Source: CAZDDI01 sp964504195 (GTDB taxonomy: Bacteria > Chloroflexota > Anaerolineae > B4-G1 > SLSP01). Taken from it: DNA of 64,000 bases. The notes under the pieces were generated by a model. It searched no databases. It was not told where the DNA came from and worked only from the letters and a program-made list of their open reading frames with translations. This document shows positions 7,872 to 16,097 of this stretch, one piece after another. A program made the translations under genes and the position numbers. Positions within the stretch are counted from its first letter, which is position 1; every line of letters starts with the position of its first letter. The stretch lies in NCBI GenBank assembly GCA_964504195.1, contig CAZDDI010000008.1, positions 1 through 64,000 on the forward strand, written 5' to 3'.

Positions 7872-9239
7872 TCACGCCATCTTATAATTCTCAGAATAGA
7901 TGCGCTTGCGCGTCAGCTCAAAGGCGCGCTTACGGCTGATCTCGACCATATCCTTGCGAGAGACTGAGAGCTCTTCCAGGGAACGCTCCACCAGCTCAAT
8001 CATCGGCAGCGGGCCACAGATGAAGTAGATACAGTTGCGGTAATCGCATGAAAGATGTCGCTGCAACACATCTTTGGTGATGTACCCCCTCTCCCCCTCC
8101 CAGTCTTCAGACGGGCGTTCCAAGACATGGACAACTTCCAGGTTGAGCTGTTCCTGCAACACCTCAAGCTCCTCGCGGAAAATGATGTCGTCCCAGGCCC
8201 AGCTCCCGTAGAAGAACTGCAACTGCCGCTCGTCCTTGCGGTCGGCCAGGGTGCGCAACATCCCTATAATCGGCGCGGAGCCGATACCGCCTGCGATAAA
8301 GACGTAGTTCCCCTGCGGGTGATGATCGAGATCGAACGTACCATACGGCCCATCCACATAGGCCACCGTACCGGGCACGATGTCGCCAATGGTGGAGGTG
8401 AAATCGCCCAGCTCCTTGATGGCAAAGAGCAGCCGCTCCGGGTGCGCATCGCTAGAGGCATAGGAGAAGGGGTGCTCCTCAATGCTGAAGGGCGAATGGC
8501 CCACGCTCAGCCACGCCACCTGCCCCGCGCGGAAGGGGACGCCGGAATGCCCCACCGGCTCCAGCACCAGGCTCCACGTCTGCCCACGCTCTTGGATGAC
8601 CTCCACCACGCGATACGGGCGCTTGAGCAATAGCCACGGCTTGATAACGCGAATGTAGAGGATCATCGCGGCCCAAATACAACCCAGCAGAATCCACAGC
8701 CCGCGCTGGAGCGGTACGGAGGTGTAGTAGTTCACATTGAAGATGTGGTAGAGGATCAAGGCCATGATGCCGACGGAAAAACCATCGTGGAGCAACCGCC
8801 AGGTCTCGTAAGACAATCGTAGCGAAAGCCGCTTGACCGAGGTGCTAATCAACAGAATCAGCAGCACCGAGCCTACCACCGCGGCGCGCGCGCCCCACGG
8901 CGCAGTGAAGAGGTTGAGCAGCCGCAGCGTGTGGGGGTTTTGGATGAAGAGGATCACGGGATGCGCCAGCGAGAGCACGAAGGCCGCGATGGAGAGCCGG
9001 TGGTGGAAGTCGTAGAGCGTATCGAGCGGGAAAACCTCGCTCAGCAGCGGCAGGCGGGCGGTAGGGATGAACTGCAAGCCCATCAACGAAAGCCCCGCGA
9101 AGCCCAGGGCCACGGAGAGCTCACGCCAGAAAGTGCGTCCCGCCGGGCGCGGCGCAAGCAACAGGATCAACAATGGAGCGAAGATAAGGACAAAATAGAC
9201 CGCGATCCATAGGCGTTGTTTGGTCTTTTGTGTTAGCAT
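7872..9239 (-). CDS. Ferric-reductase-like transmembrane flavocytochrome
   Basis: A 455-residue protein. The N-terminal ~200 residues hold six membrane helices with His pairs expected to bind two b haems (His in DFHHRLS, LAHPV, LLHDG and LYHIF). The C-terminal half is a ferredoxin-reductase module: FAD-binding beta-barrel (about 215-310, EEHPFSYAS) and NAD(P)-binding domain (GGIGSAPIIG, later CGPLPMIE). It should carry electrons from cytoplasmic NAD(P)H through FAD and haem across the membrane, as in the FRE/NOX/YedZ-like superfamily. It diverges from a pentahaem cytochrome c gene, a plausible electron acceptor. The true acceptor (iron, oxygen or a quinone-type partner) is not determinable. 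GGAGC lies nine bases before the ATG. Confidence 0.85.
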   Translation of the reverse strand: MLTQKTKQRLWIAVYFVLIFAPLLILLLAPRPAGRTFWRELSVALGFAGLSLMGLQFIPTARLPLLSEVFPLDTLYDFHHRLSIAAFVLSLAHPVILFIQNPHTLRLLNLFTAPWGARAAVVGSVLLILLISTSVKRLSLRLSYETWRLLHDGFSVGIMALILYHIFNVNYYTSVPLQRGLWILLGCIWAAMILYIRVIKPWLLLKRPYRVVEVIQERGQTWSLVLEPVGHSGVPFRAGQVAWLSVGHSPFSIEEHPFSYASSDAHPERLLFAIKELGDFTSTIGDIVPGTVAYVDGPYGTFDLDHHPQGNYVFIAGGIGSAPIIGMLRTLADRKDERQLQFFYGSWAWDDIIFREELEVLQEQLNLEVVHVLERPSEDWEGERGYITKDVLQRHLSCDYRNCIYFICGPLPMIELVERSLEELSVSRKDMVEISRKRAFELTRKRIYSENYKMA

Positions 9240-9292
9240 AACAAGCTCCTTTTTATCAGAGATGATGACGTGGGTAACAACCTGTCCCGCGT

Positions 9293-9321
9293 TTGGACTT
9301 TTCTAATGGGTAGTGTATACT
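9293..9321 (+). promoter_or_regulatory. Sigma70-type promoter of the multihaem cytochrome gene
   Basis: TTGGAC at 9293-9298 and TATACT at 9316-9321, spacer 17 bases. The predicted start of transcription is near 9328, leaving a leader of about 65 bases before the ATG at 9393. Confidence 0.7.
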
Positions 9322-9392
9322 GACAGGTAAATAATGCAAGTTGTAGTATCAACCGTCTAACACCTATTATGCTACCCAAGGAGGCACCCCTG

Positions 9393-10505
9393 ATGAAATG
9401 GTCTAGCATTCTAACCCTCGGACTAGTTTTGATGGCGCTCACGGGACTGGTTATATGGGGCTATCAATTCTTCATCGCTCCAGAATCGGTCGAGAGCATC
9501 GCGGCGAAGTGGTCACAATCCGGGCACGCGGACATGGCTTCGCGCTCGTTCACCAACTGGGACGAGGCTGATCCACCGCTGGTGCCACAAAACTGCGCCA
9601 AATGCCATAGCATGTACGGCTATCTCGATTTCCTGGGCGCGGATGGGACTGCCGCCGGACAGGTGGATGGCCCTGCGCAGATTGGCTCTGTGATCTACTG
9701 CAACACCTGCCACAACATCCCAGCACATGAGCTGACCTCGGTAAAATTTCCCTCCGAGGCTGAAATAACGCAGCACTCCGGCGCGGTGAACTGTATGCAG
9801 TGCCACCAGGGGCGCACTTCGACCAACACTGTCGAGAACGCCATCGCCGGGCATGGCCTGGATACGGTGACGGAGGGGCTGGCCTTCATCAACGTCCACT
9901 ACGCGGTGGCCGCGGCGACGCAACAGGGCGGTGATGCGCAGGGCGGCTACCAGTACGCCGGTAAGACCTATGTCGGACGCTACGAGCATGTGGAAGACTA
10001 CCGTACCTGCATCCAGTGCCACAACCCGCACAGCACCGCGCTCAATCCCGACACCTGCAGCCCGTGCCACCTCAACGTCGTGACCTTCGCCGACCTGCGC
10101 GATATTCGGCAGAGCACGGGCGATTACGACGGCGACGGCGATACGAGCACCCCCATCGCGCACGAGATTGCTGTGCTACACAACGCACTCTATGCAGCAA
10201 TTCAGGACTACGCCGCAAATGTCATCGGCACGCCCATCGTCTACGAGAAGAACACGTTCCCGTATTTCTTCGTGGACACCAACAATAACGGTACCGCCGA
10301 CAGCGACGAAGCGAACTTCGGCAATCGCTACCTCACCTGGACGCCGCGCCTAGTACGCACCGTCTACAACTACAACTTCGTCAACAAAGATCGCGGCGCG
10401 TATGCTCACAACCCCCACTACGTTCTGCAATTGCTCTATGATAGCCTCGAAGACTTACAGCCGGTTGCGCCGGTGGCGGATTTCGCGCAGTTCGCGCGGC
10501 CATAA
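9393..10505 (+). CDS. Pentahaem c-type cytochrome, membrane-anchored
   Basis: A 370-residue protein when started at the ATG at 9393, which has AAGGAGG ten bases upstream; the earlier in-frame ATG at 9369 would place that ribosome site inside the gene. An N-terminal hydrophobic helix (3-27) anchors or exports it. Five CxxCH haem-binding motifs follow: CAKCH, CNTCH, CMQCH, CIQCH and CSPCH. Two Asp/Asn-rich loops (DYDGDGD and DTNNNGTADSDE) look like calcium sites. It is probably an extracytoplasmic electron carrier or terminal reductase subunit, and the Ccm operon 1.6 kb downstream would supply its covalent haem. The gene diverges from the ferric-reductase-like gene. Confidence 0.88.
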   Translation: MKWSSILTLGLVLMALTGLVIWGYQFFIAPESVESIAAKWSQSGHADMASRSFTNWDEADPPLVPQNCAKCHSMYGYLDFLGADGTAAGQVDGPAQIGSVIYCNTCHNIPAHELTSVKFPSEAEITQHSGAVNCMQCHQGRTSTNTVENAIAGHGLDTVTEGLAFINVHYAVAAATQQGGDAQGGYQYAGKTYVGRYEHVEDYRTCIQCHNPHSTALNPDTCSPCHLNVVTFADLRDIRQSTGDYDGDGDTSTPIAHEIAVLHNALYAAIQDYAANVIGTPIVYEKNTFPYFFVDTNNNGTADSDEANFGNRYLTWTPRLVRTVYNYNFVNKDRGAYAHNPHYVLQLLYDSLEDLQPVAPVADFAQFARP

Positions 10506-10555
10506 TGGTTCAAAAACCGGCATAACCACGTATAGCTCATAAAGGGAACGTCGCT

Positions 10556-10930
10556 ATGGAACAGCAAATACAACTCTCGCTGCCAACAGATTGGATAGAG
10601 TTGCTTAAGCGCACAGCAGACTCACAACACACCGATTTGATAACCGTGTTGCGGCAGGCGGTTGAACACTACTTGAAAGAGCAAGCACACCAAACGATTG
10701 AGCAGGAGCAGGTTGCTTATGTAGCGCAACATGCGGAGTTGCTGCGTCAATATGCCGGAGAGTATATTGCTATGCGGCGTGGGTACGTCATAGATCACGA
10801 TAGCGACCGGGCCGCCCTGAGCCAGCGGGTGCGAGCACGTTACGGTAGCACGCCTATCCTCATTACACCTGTGTTGGCGCAACCGCATCAAACCATCACC
10901 GTGCATAGTCCACGCAGTTCACATGCCTGA
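10556..10930 (+). CDS. DUF5678-like small protein with ribbon-helix-helix-like N-terminus
   Basis: A 124-residue protein. Residues 1-45 read like a ribbon-helix-helix or antitoxin-type DNA-binding segment (IQLSLPTDWIELLKR, then a helix). Residues 50-105 match the DUF5678 pattern: an ELLRQYAGEYIAMRRGYVIDHD-like core and a following helix with RVRARYG, then a strand PILITPV. The role of the family is unknown. GGGAACG precedes the ATG by six bases. No toxin gene is adjacent that would make a clear toxin-antitoxin pair. Confidence 0.65.
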   Translation: MEQQIQLSLPTDWIELLKRTADSQHTDLITVLRQAVEHYLKEQAHQTIEQEQVAYVAQHAELLRQYAGEYIAMRRGYVIDHDSDRAALSQRVRARYGSTPILITPVLAQPHQTITVHSPRSSHA

Positions 10931-10966
10931 TGGAGTAACTAGCTTGTTCAGTACGGGTAATAAAAG

Positions 10967-11974
10967 ATGACAATTTCTCAAGATTCTGAGATTCCTTTGC
11001 CTGATTCAGTAGGATGGCTTAACCACCTGACGGGACCTAGACAAATATGGGCAGGGAAATTTCCTGTTAAGTTTAGTGTTTTGAATGCTGCTGTAAGATG
11101 GCATTTAAGGCAATTTCAATTACAGGATCTGGAATATGAAGTTGCGGAAGAAACTAATGGATTGATACGGTACATAGTAAATTTCAGAAATGATAGATTA
11201 GGTGATATTTATCTACGTGAACTATTTGAAGAATCAAACACTGCTTTGATTATCACACCTCCAAAACCAATTTTTCAACAAGGTTGGTCGCTAGAGCAAC
11301 GCGAAATGATAGCGTCTGTACCTAATCGCGAAGCAAAGCGCGAGTTAATGCATCAGTTAGCAAATGATGAAGCAGAGGCTCAACAGCAGTTCTTTAAGTG
11401 GCAAGAATTTGTATTTAACTTATTTTTGAAAGAAATATTGGGAGACTCTGAAATTGTTCAAGCTTTAAGCCAAGCCTCAAATCATCAAAGTATATCGTTT
11501 GATTTGGCGCAAATCTTCAAAGGGTATGATAAAATTGCTAGTGTGTCTGTAGGACCGGCAGAAATTGATACACTGTACAAATTCTCTGATGAAGACATCC
11601 GCCAGAAATTGACAGCAATGATACTCGGAGTGGATACTGGCGTACTGCAACGAGAAGCAAGAAAGGCACATGGGCCTTCTGAAATCAGTGATATGGATGT
11701 ACCTATTAATGTACAGGGCGATAGATTCTATTTGTGTATTCCGGTTAAATCTGCCAGAGAAATCACAGGAAAGGTACCCGAGGAAAAATCCTATCAAATA
11801 CTCCGTCCTTTTCTGAATTTTGACAGATGTGTTGTGGTTTTTATTACGGCAAGGAGTTGTTCGCAGAACCTAATGAATACTATTAAGCGAATGAGAGATA
11901 AATTCGGTTGGTCAATTGAAGTGATTGAAAATAAAGAACTGGCACAGCTCTTGAAGTACAATAATCTTCTTTAA
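10967..11974 (+). CDS. Orphan AT-rich gene, unknown function
   Basis: A 335-residue protein that I do not recognise. Its base composition is clearly AT-richer than that of its neighbours, with many TTA, AAA and ATA codons, which suggests recent transfer. The C-terminal ~100 residues (about 225-330) show a beta-strand DMDVPI, a second strand FYLCIPVKSA and an alternating alpha/beta pattern, reminiscent of the restriction-endonuclease-like fold with the E-x-K replaced by P-V-K. This may be an inactive or atypical nuclease domain; that is inference. The middle is helical and rich in Gln/Glu. No operon partner with similar composition is adjacent. Confidence 0.6.
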   Translation: MTISQDSEIPLPDSVGWLNHLTGPRQIWAGKFPVKFSVLNAAVRWHLRQFQLQDLEYEVAEETNGLIRYIVNFRNDRLGDIYLRELFEESNTALIITPPKPIFQQGWSLEQREMIASVPNREAKRELMHQLANDEAEAQQQFFKWQEFVFNLFLKEILGDSEIVQALSQASNHQSISFDLAQIFKGYDKIASVSVGPAEIDTLYKFSDEDIRQKLTAMILGVDTGVLQREARKAHGPSEISDMDVPINVQGDRFYLCIPVKSAREITGKVPEEKSYQILRPFLNFDRCVVVFITARSCSQNLMNTIKRMRDKFGWSIEVIENKELAQLLKYNNLL

Positions 11975-12061
11975 GTTCAACAAGATCAATCAATACTTCT
12001 CCAACAGGAGTACGCGAATCAGCATAGGCACACCTATGAACAGGGGCCTGGAGTTTTACCT

Positions 12062-12099
12062 ATTCGCTGACTCACTGACTCGCTGATTCGCTGACTCAT
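12062..12099 (+). repeat. Short tandem repeat before ccmE
   Basis: Four imperfect copies of a 9-10-base unit reading CGCTGACTCA / CTGACTCG / CTGATTCG / CTGACTCA, ending eight bases before the ccmE ATG. It replaces a normal ribosome-binding site, so ccmE initiation may be weak or use the CCCGTCT context. Confidence 0.6.
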
Positions 12100-12106
12100 C
12101 CCGTCT

Positions 12107-12583
12107 ATGCAAAACAAAACCACCTTTATCGCCGCTGGTCTTCTGATTACCGCCGCCGTGCTGTACTTGCTCATCAGCAGCACGGGCAGCGCGGCGCACT
12201 ACTACCTCACCATCGAGGAGGTGCGCGCGCTGGACGCCGCTGCACAGCAGCGCCCCGCTGCTACGCAGCGGGCCATCACCGTCTCCGGCGCGGTCTTGGG
12301 CGAGAGCATCGTCCATGACGAGCTGGGCACGCTGTTGACCTTCACCATCGTCCAGATACCGGGCGATCCCCGCGAGATAGAGCGCGCCGGCGGGCTGGAG
12401 CAAGTGCTCCACGCGGCGGTGCAGGATTCCACCGCGCCTATGCTCGAAATCGTCTACCACGGCAGCCCGCCCGACATGCTCCGCCACGAGGCGCAAGCCA
12501 TCGTCCGCGGGCGGCTGGGCGAGGATGGGCGCTTCTACGCCGATGAGCTGCTGCTCAAGTGTCCTTCGCGGTATGAGGAGTGA
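12107..12583 (+). CDS. ccmE: Haem chaperone CcmE, CxxxY variant
   Basis: A 158-residue protein with an N-terminal membrane helix (8-24) and an OB-fold periplasmic domain (about 55-150; strands ITVSGAVLGESI, LLTFTIVQ, EIVYHG, AIVRGRL). CcmE carries haem from the CcmABCD complex to CcmF during c-type cytochrome assembly. The haem-attaching motif here is CPSRY (Cys152, Tyr156) instead of the usual HxxxY. Such a CxxxY form is known from the System I* variant of archaea and some sulphate reducers, which also lacks CcmH; no ccmH is seen in this operon. It is the first gene of the Ccm operon but is separated from ccmF by a REP transposase and repeat array. Confidence 0.88.
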   Translation: MQNKTTFIAAGLLITAAVLYLLISSTGSAAHYYLTIEEVRALDAAAQQRPAATQRAITVSGAVLGESIVHDELGTLLTFTIVQIPGDPREIERAGGLEQVLHAAVQDSTAPMLEIVYHGSPPDMLRHEAQAIVRGRLGEDGRFYADELLLKCPSRYEE

Positions 12584-12594
12584 AGAGACCAGAG

Positions 12595-12628
12595 AGACCT
12601 GTCAGGTTTTCTGAAACCTGACAGGTCT
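12595..12628. repeat. REP-type palindrome upstream of the REP transposase
   Basis: Inverted halves AGACCTGTCAGGTTTT and AAACCTGACAGGTCT form a near-perfect 15-base stem. It lies between the ccmE stop and the transposase ATG, the usual position of a REP sequence next to its RAYT gene. Confidence 0.85.
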
Positions 12629-12643
12629 GAGAAGAGGATAACC

Positions 12644-13255
12644 ATGGCTAATCCAGTACCACTACAACATGGCAAATTTTACCATGTATACAACCGAGGG
12701 ATTAACGGGGAAAACATCTTTATCGAAACACGCAACTATCCATATTTCCTGCAACTTTATGCCCAACACATCCATTCGGTGATGGATACTTACGCCTATT
12801 GTCTGCTGCGCAACCATTTTCATCTGCTAATTCGGGTGAAAACCAGGCAAGAACATCCAGACCTGTCAGATTTAGCAAACCTGACAGGTCTGGATGTGGC
12901 CAAACCGCCAAGCCAATACTTCTCCAACTTCTTCAACGCCTATACCAAGTCCATCAACAAGATGTACGGGCGTACTGGCGCATTGTTCGAGCGACCTTTC
13001 CGGCGAATTGAGGTGGCCGGCAAGGCGTATTTCAAACGGTTGGTAACTTATATCCATCGCAATCCAGAACACCACCAACTTGTGAATGATTTCCGCGACT
13101 GGCCGTATTCTTCGTATGAAGCCTTACACACCTCACAGCCAACGAAGGTGCAACGGGAGCGTGTGCTGGATTGGTTCGATGGCCCAGAGATTTTTATCGT
13201 GGCGCAACAACAGGCTGTTACGTTGCCCGCACCATTGGGACTAGAAGATGAATAG
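12644..13255 (+). CDS. REP-associated tyrosine transposase (RAYT, Y1_Tnp family)
   Basis: A 203-residue protein of the IS200/IS605-related Y1 transposase family. It has the HUH metal-binding motif HFH (His58, His60 in LLRNHFHLLI), the candidate catalytic Tyr136 (RLVTYIHRNP), and family segments FYHVYNRGI near the start and GALFERPFRR. RAYTs nick single-stranded REP palindromes; REPs flank this gene at 12595-12628 and 13280-13527. Remarkably, residues ~72-84 (around DLSDLANLTGL) are encoded by another copy of the same palindrome, in frame, in the loop before the SQYFSNFFNAY helix. GAGGA lies nine bases before the ATG. It interrupts the Ccm operon between ccmE and ccmF. Confidence 0.92.
   Translation: MANPVPLQHGKFYHVYNRGINGENIFIETRNYPYFLQLYAQHIHSVMDTYAYCLLRNHFHLLIRVKTRQEHPDLSDLANLTGLDVAKPPSQYFSNFFNAYTKSINKMYGRTGALFERPFRRIEVAGKAYFKRLVTYIHRNPEHHQLVNDFRDWPYSSYEALHTSQPTKVQRERVLDWFDGPEIFIVAQQQAVTLPAPLGLEDE
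12857..12893. repeat. REP palindrome inside the transposase gene, in frame
   Basis: A 13-base perfect inverted repeat CCAGACCTGTCAG / CTGACAGGTCTGG around an 11-base loop. It is fully coding and keeps the frame of the RAYT gene. Confidence 0.85.
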
Positions 13256-13562
13256 ACCTGTCCAGTGTCAACCAGGAGCAGACCTGACAGGTTTCAGAAA
13301 ACCTGTCAGGTCTTGCCCGCACCATTGGGACTAGAAGATGAATGAACCTATCAAGTTTCAACCCAAGACGCAAACCTGTCAGGTTTTCCCGAACCTGACA
13401 GGTCTAACCATTTCCAACGCAGACCTGTCAGGTCTTGCCCGCACCATTGGGACTAGAAGATGAATGAACCTATCAAGTTTCAACCCGAGACGCAGACCTG
13501 TCAGGTTTTCCCGAACCTGACAGGTCTAGCAAGCCCATATCATTTCCAAAGACCTGTCAGGG
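13223..13562. repeat. REP array with tandem copies of the transposase 3' end
   Basis: Three direct units begin at 13223, 13313 and 13435 with TTGCCCGCACCATTGGGACT; the first is the real 3' end of the transposase gene (its last ~10 codons). Units 2 and 3 (~122 bp each) continue with GAACCTATCAAGTTTCAACC. Full REP palindromes lie at 13280-13313, 13372-13405 and 13494-13527, and half palindromes at 13420-13434 and 13550-13562. The array fills the 330-base gap between the transposase and ccmF and holds no gene of its own. Confidence 0.85.
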
Positions 13563-13584
13563 CTTCTCTTCTGGTGACTAACCC

Positions 13585-16071
13585 ATGCTAGGCGAAATTG
13601 GCACCTACCTCCTCACCCTCGCGCTGACGCTGGCCGCTTATGCTACCGGCGCAGCACTTTTCTCACTTCACAGACCTGACAAATTTTCTGAAACCTGTCA
13701 GGTCTGGCAGAGTGCACGGAACGCCACCTACGCGCTCGCCGGGCTGCTGGGCGGGGCGCTTGCCGTCTTGCTCGCGGGCTTCCTGAGCAACCGCTTCGAG
13801 CTGCGCTATGTGGCGCTCCACTCTGCCACCTTCATGCCCGGCTACCTCAAGATTTCCGCGCTCTGGGCCGGGCAGGAAGGCTCGCTGCTGCTCTGGGGCT
13901 GCCTTCAGGCGCTCTTCGCCGCGCTCGCGGTGCGCTATCCCGCCGAAAAAGCGCGCCCGCTCGTCCCCTGGGCCGCCGTCTTCCTCAACCTGATCACGGC
14001 TTTCTTCGTCGCCGTGATCCGCTTTCAGCTCAACCCCTTCACCCTGCTGCTCAGCGCGCCGCTGGAGGGCCAGGGCTTGAACCCGCTCCTGCGGCATCCC
14101 GGCATGATCTTCCATCCGCCCGCGCTGTATGTGGGCTTTGTGGCACTGGCAATCCCCTTCGCCTTTGGGATGGCGGCGCTGCTCACCCGCTGCGTCGCCG
14201 GGTGGACGGCGGCGCTACGCCCGTGGGTTCTGCTCGCCTGGCTGAGCCTGGGCGCGGGCCTGCTGCTGGGGATGCGCTGGGCCTACGATGTGCTCGGCTG
14301 GGGCGGCTACTGGGCCTGGGATCCGGTCGAAAACGCCGGGCTACTGCCCTGGCTCACGGCAACCGCGCTCCTCCACGCGGCGGTGATGCAGGACGAGCGC
14401 CACGGCTTCCACCTGTGGAACCTGCTGTTGGCGACGGCTTCCTTCGCGCTCACGCTCTTCGGCACGTTCGCCACCCGCAGCGGCCTCATCGAATCCGTCC
14501 ACGCCTTCAGCGACTCCAACCTGGGCGGCGCATTCCTCGCAGCGATTGCCGTCACCCTGGGGGGCGCGGCGCTCCTGCTCTACGTCCGCCGTGACGCGCT
14601 CGCCAGCGGGGACTCGCCTGCCAGCCTGCTCTCGCGGCAGGGGATGTTCTTCCTCACGCTCGTGCTGCTCGTCACGCTGACCGCCTCCATCCTCATCGGC
14701 AGCGTGCTCCCCACCCTCACCGAAGTGCTGCTGGGGCAACGCTTCGCCGCCACGCCAGAATGGTTCGATGGCGTGACCGGCCCGCAGCTCGCTGCGCTGG
14801 TGCTGTTGATGGGGATATGCCCGTTGCTGGGGCAAACGGCGGCGGCGCTCCCACGCTTGCGGCGCGGAGGCTGGATTGCGCCGCTGGCCGGCGCGGGCAT
14901 CGTCCCACTGATCGCCGCGCTGCTCAGCCTGCGCCAGCCCGTGTCGCTGCTCGGCTTTGCGCTGGTGGGGCTGGCGGGAGCCGCCACGCTCGCGGAGTTT
15001 ATCGAAGGAGTCCGCCGCCAACGCGCCCACACGCCCGATGCGCCGCTCAACGCGCTCTGGCAGGTCTTCCGACAGCAGCGCCGGAAATACGGTGGCTATC
15101 TTGTCCACAGCGGCGTGATTCTGATGGCCGTCGGCATCATCGGCACCCGGCTGTACCCCTTCAGCCAGGATATAAGCCTCACGCAGGGGCACCCCGCGCA
15201 GGTGGGCGGCTACACGCTGGTCTACGAGGAGCTGCACCGCGAGGGGCGCGAGGATTCCATGGCGTTCCGGGCAAATATCTCCATCTATAGTGAGCAGACC
15301 TACCTGGCAACGCTACAGCCCCAACTGGATATTTACCACACCGGGCAGCGCGTCACCACGCCCGCCCTGCGCTCGGCCCTCGGCGAAGACCTCTACCTGG
15401 TGCTGGCCGGCTGGAACAGCGACGGCAGTGTGGCGACGGTCAAGGTGATGCGCAACGTCCTCATCGCCTACCTGTGGCTCGGTGGATTGGTCTTGCTGGC
15501 GGGCGGGATGCTGGCCTTCTGGCCGCGCCTGCGCCATCCCGGCTGGAACGCGGCAGCGCTGGCGGGCGGGCTGCTGCTCCTGGCAATTTCGGCCTGGGCG
15601 ATGTGGGGCGCATCCCACGGCGCGGTCGTGAACGGCGCGGGGCGGCCCCTGGTTGGGCAGCCCGCCCCCGATTTCCGCCTGGCATTGCTGGATGGGGACA
15701 CGCTCACGCTCCGCGACCTGCGCGGCGAGATCGTCGTGCTCAACTTTTGGGGTTCCTGGTGTCCGCCCTGCCAGGAGGAGTTGCCCGATTTGCAGCAGGT
15801 CTGGGAAGCGTATCAGGCGCAGCCGGTGCGGTTCATCGGGATTGCGTACAAGGACACGCGCGCCGGGGTCGAGCGCGCACTGGCCGAGTACGGCATCACC
15901 TACCCGGTGGGGCTGGATACCGGCGAGCGCATCGCCGGGCAGTACGACATCACCGGCGTCCCGGAGACCTACATCATCGCGGCGGATGGGACGCTCGCCT
16001 ACCGGCACATCGGCCCGCTGACCGCGGAGACGCTGGCGGCGGAGTTAGATGCGTTAGCCGTCCACGAATGA
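13585..16071 (+). CDS. ccmF: CcmF haem lyase fused to CcmG/ResA-type thioredoxin
   Basis: An 828-residue fusion. Residues 1-680 are CcmF: multiple membrane helices, the tryptophan-rich WWD haem-binding segment (about 232-256, WAYDVLGWGGYWAWDPVENA) and conserved HPG/PPA region near LLRHPGMIFHPPALY. It ligates haem to apocytochromes c. Residues ~690-828 are an extracytoplasmic TlpA/CcmG-like thioredoxin with active site WCPPC (725-729) and cis-Pro in GVPETY, which reduces the apocytochrome CxxCH cysteines. CcmF is usually ~650 residues and separate from CcmG. Residues ~29-42 (RPDKFSETCQVW) come from an in-frame REP palindrome in the loop after the first helix. The start at ATG 13585 fits the first hydrophobic helix; no strong ribosome site is visible. 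Confidence 0.92.
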   Translation: MLGEIGTYLLTLALTLAAYATGAALFSLHRPDKFSETCQVWQSARNATYALAGLLGGALAVLLAGFLSNRFELRYVALHSATFMPGYLKISALWAGQEGSLLLWGCLQALFAALAVRYPAEKARPLVPWAAVFLNLITAFFVAVIRFQLNPFTLLLSAPLEGQGLNPLLRHPGMIFHPPALYVGFVALAIPFAFGMAALLTRCVAGWTAALRPWVLLAWLSLGAGLLLGMRWAYDVLGWGGYWAWDPVENAGLLPWLTATALLHAAVMQDERHGFHLWNLLLATASFALTLFGTFATRSGLIESVHAFSDSNLGGAFLAAIAVTLGGAALLLYVRRDALASGDSPASLLSRQGMFFLTLVLLVTLTASILIGSVLPTLTEVLLGQRFAATPEWFDGVTGPQLAALVLLMGICPLLGQTAAALPRLRRGGWIAPLAGAGIVPLIAALLSLRQPVSLLGFALVGLAGAATLAEFIEGVRRQRAHTPDAPLNALWQVFRQQRRKYGGYLVHSGVILMAVGIIGTRLYPFSQDISLTQGHPAQVGGYTLVYEELHREGREDSMAFRANISIYSEQTYLATLQPQLDIYHTGQRVTTPALRSALGEDLYLVLAGWNSDGSVATVKVMRNVLIAYLWLGGLVLLAGGMLAFWPRLRHPGWNAAALAGGLLLLAISAWAMWGASHGAVVNGAGRPLVGQPAPDFRLALLDGDTLTLRDLRGEIVVLNFWGSWCPPCQEELPDLQQVWEAYQAQPVRFIGIAYKDTRAGVERALAEYGITYPVGLDTGERIAGQYDITGVPETYIIAADGTLAYRHIGPLTAETLAAELDALAVHE
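13671..13706. repeat. REP palindrome inside ccmF, in frame
   Basis: Inverted halves CAGACCTGAC..TTTTCTG and AAACCTGTCAGGTCTG, a member of the same family as the palindromes next to the transposase. It adds about 12 residues to a loop of CcmF without shifting the frame. Confidence 0.85.
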
Positions 16072-16097
16072 GATCCGAATACACGAATAGGAGAAGA

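Noticed and set aside
9369..9392. Earlier start of the multihaem cytochrome
   Set aside because: The AAGGAGG ribosome site lies inside this segment and points to the ATG at 9393.
13223..13562. Possible CRISPR array (regular palindromic repeats)
   Set aside because: The units between palindromes are themselves duplicates and include the 3' end of the transposase gene; there are no unique spacers and no cas genes.
14341..15237. Long minus-strand frames opposite ccmF
   Set aside because: The GC-rich codon use of ccmF leaves antisense frames open by chance; they show no recognisable domain.
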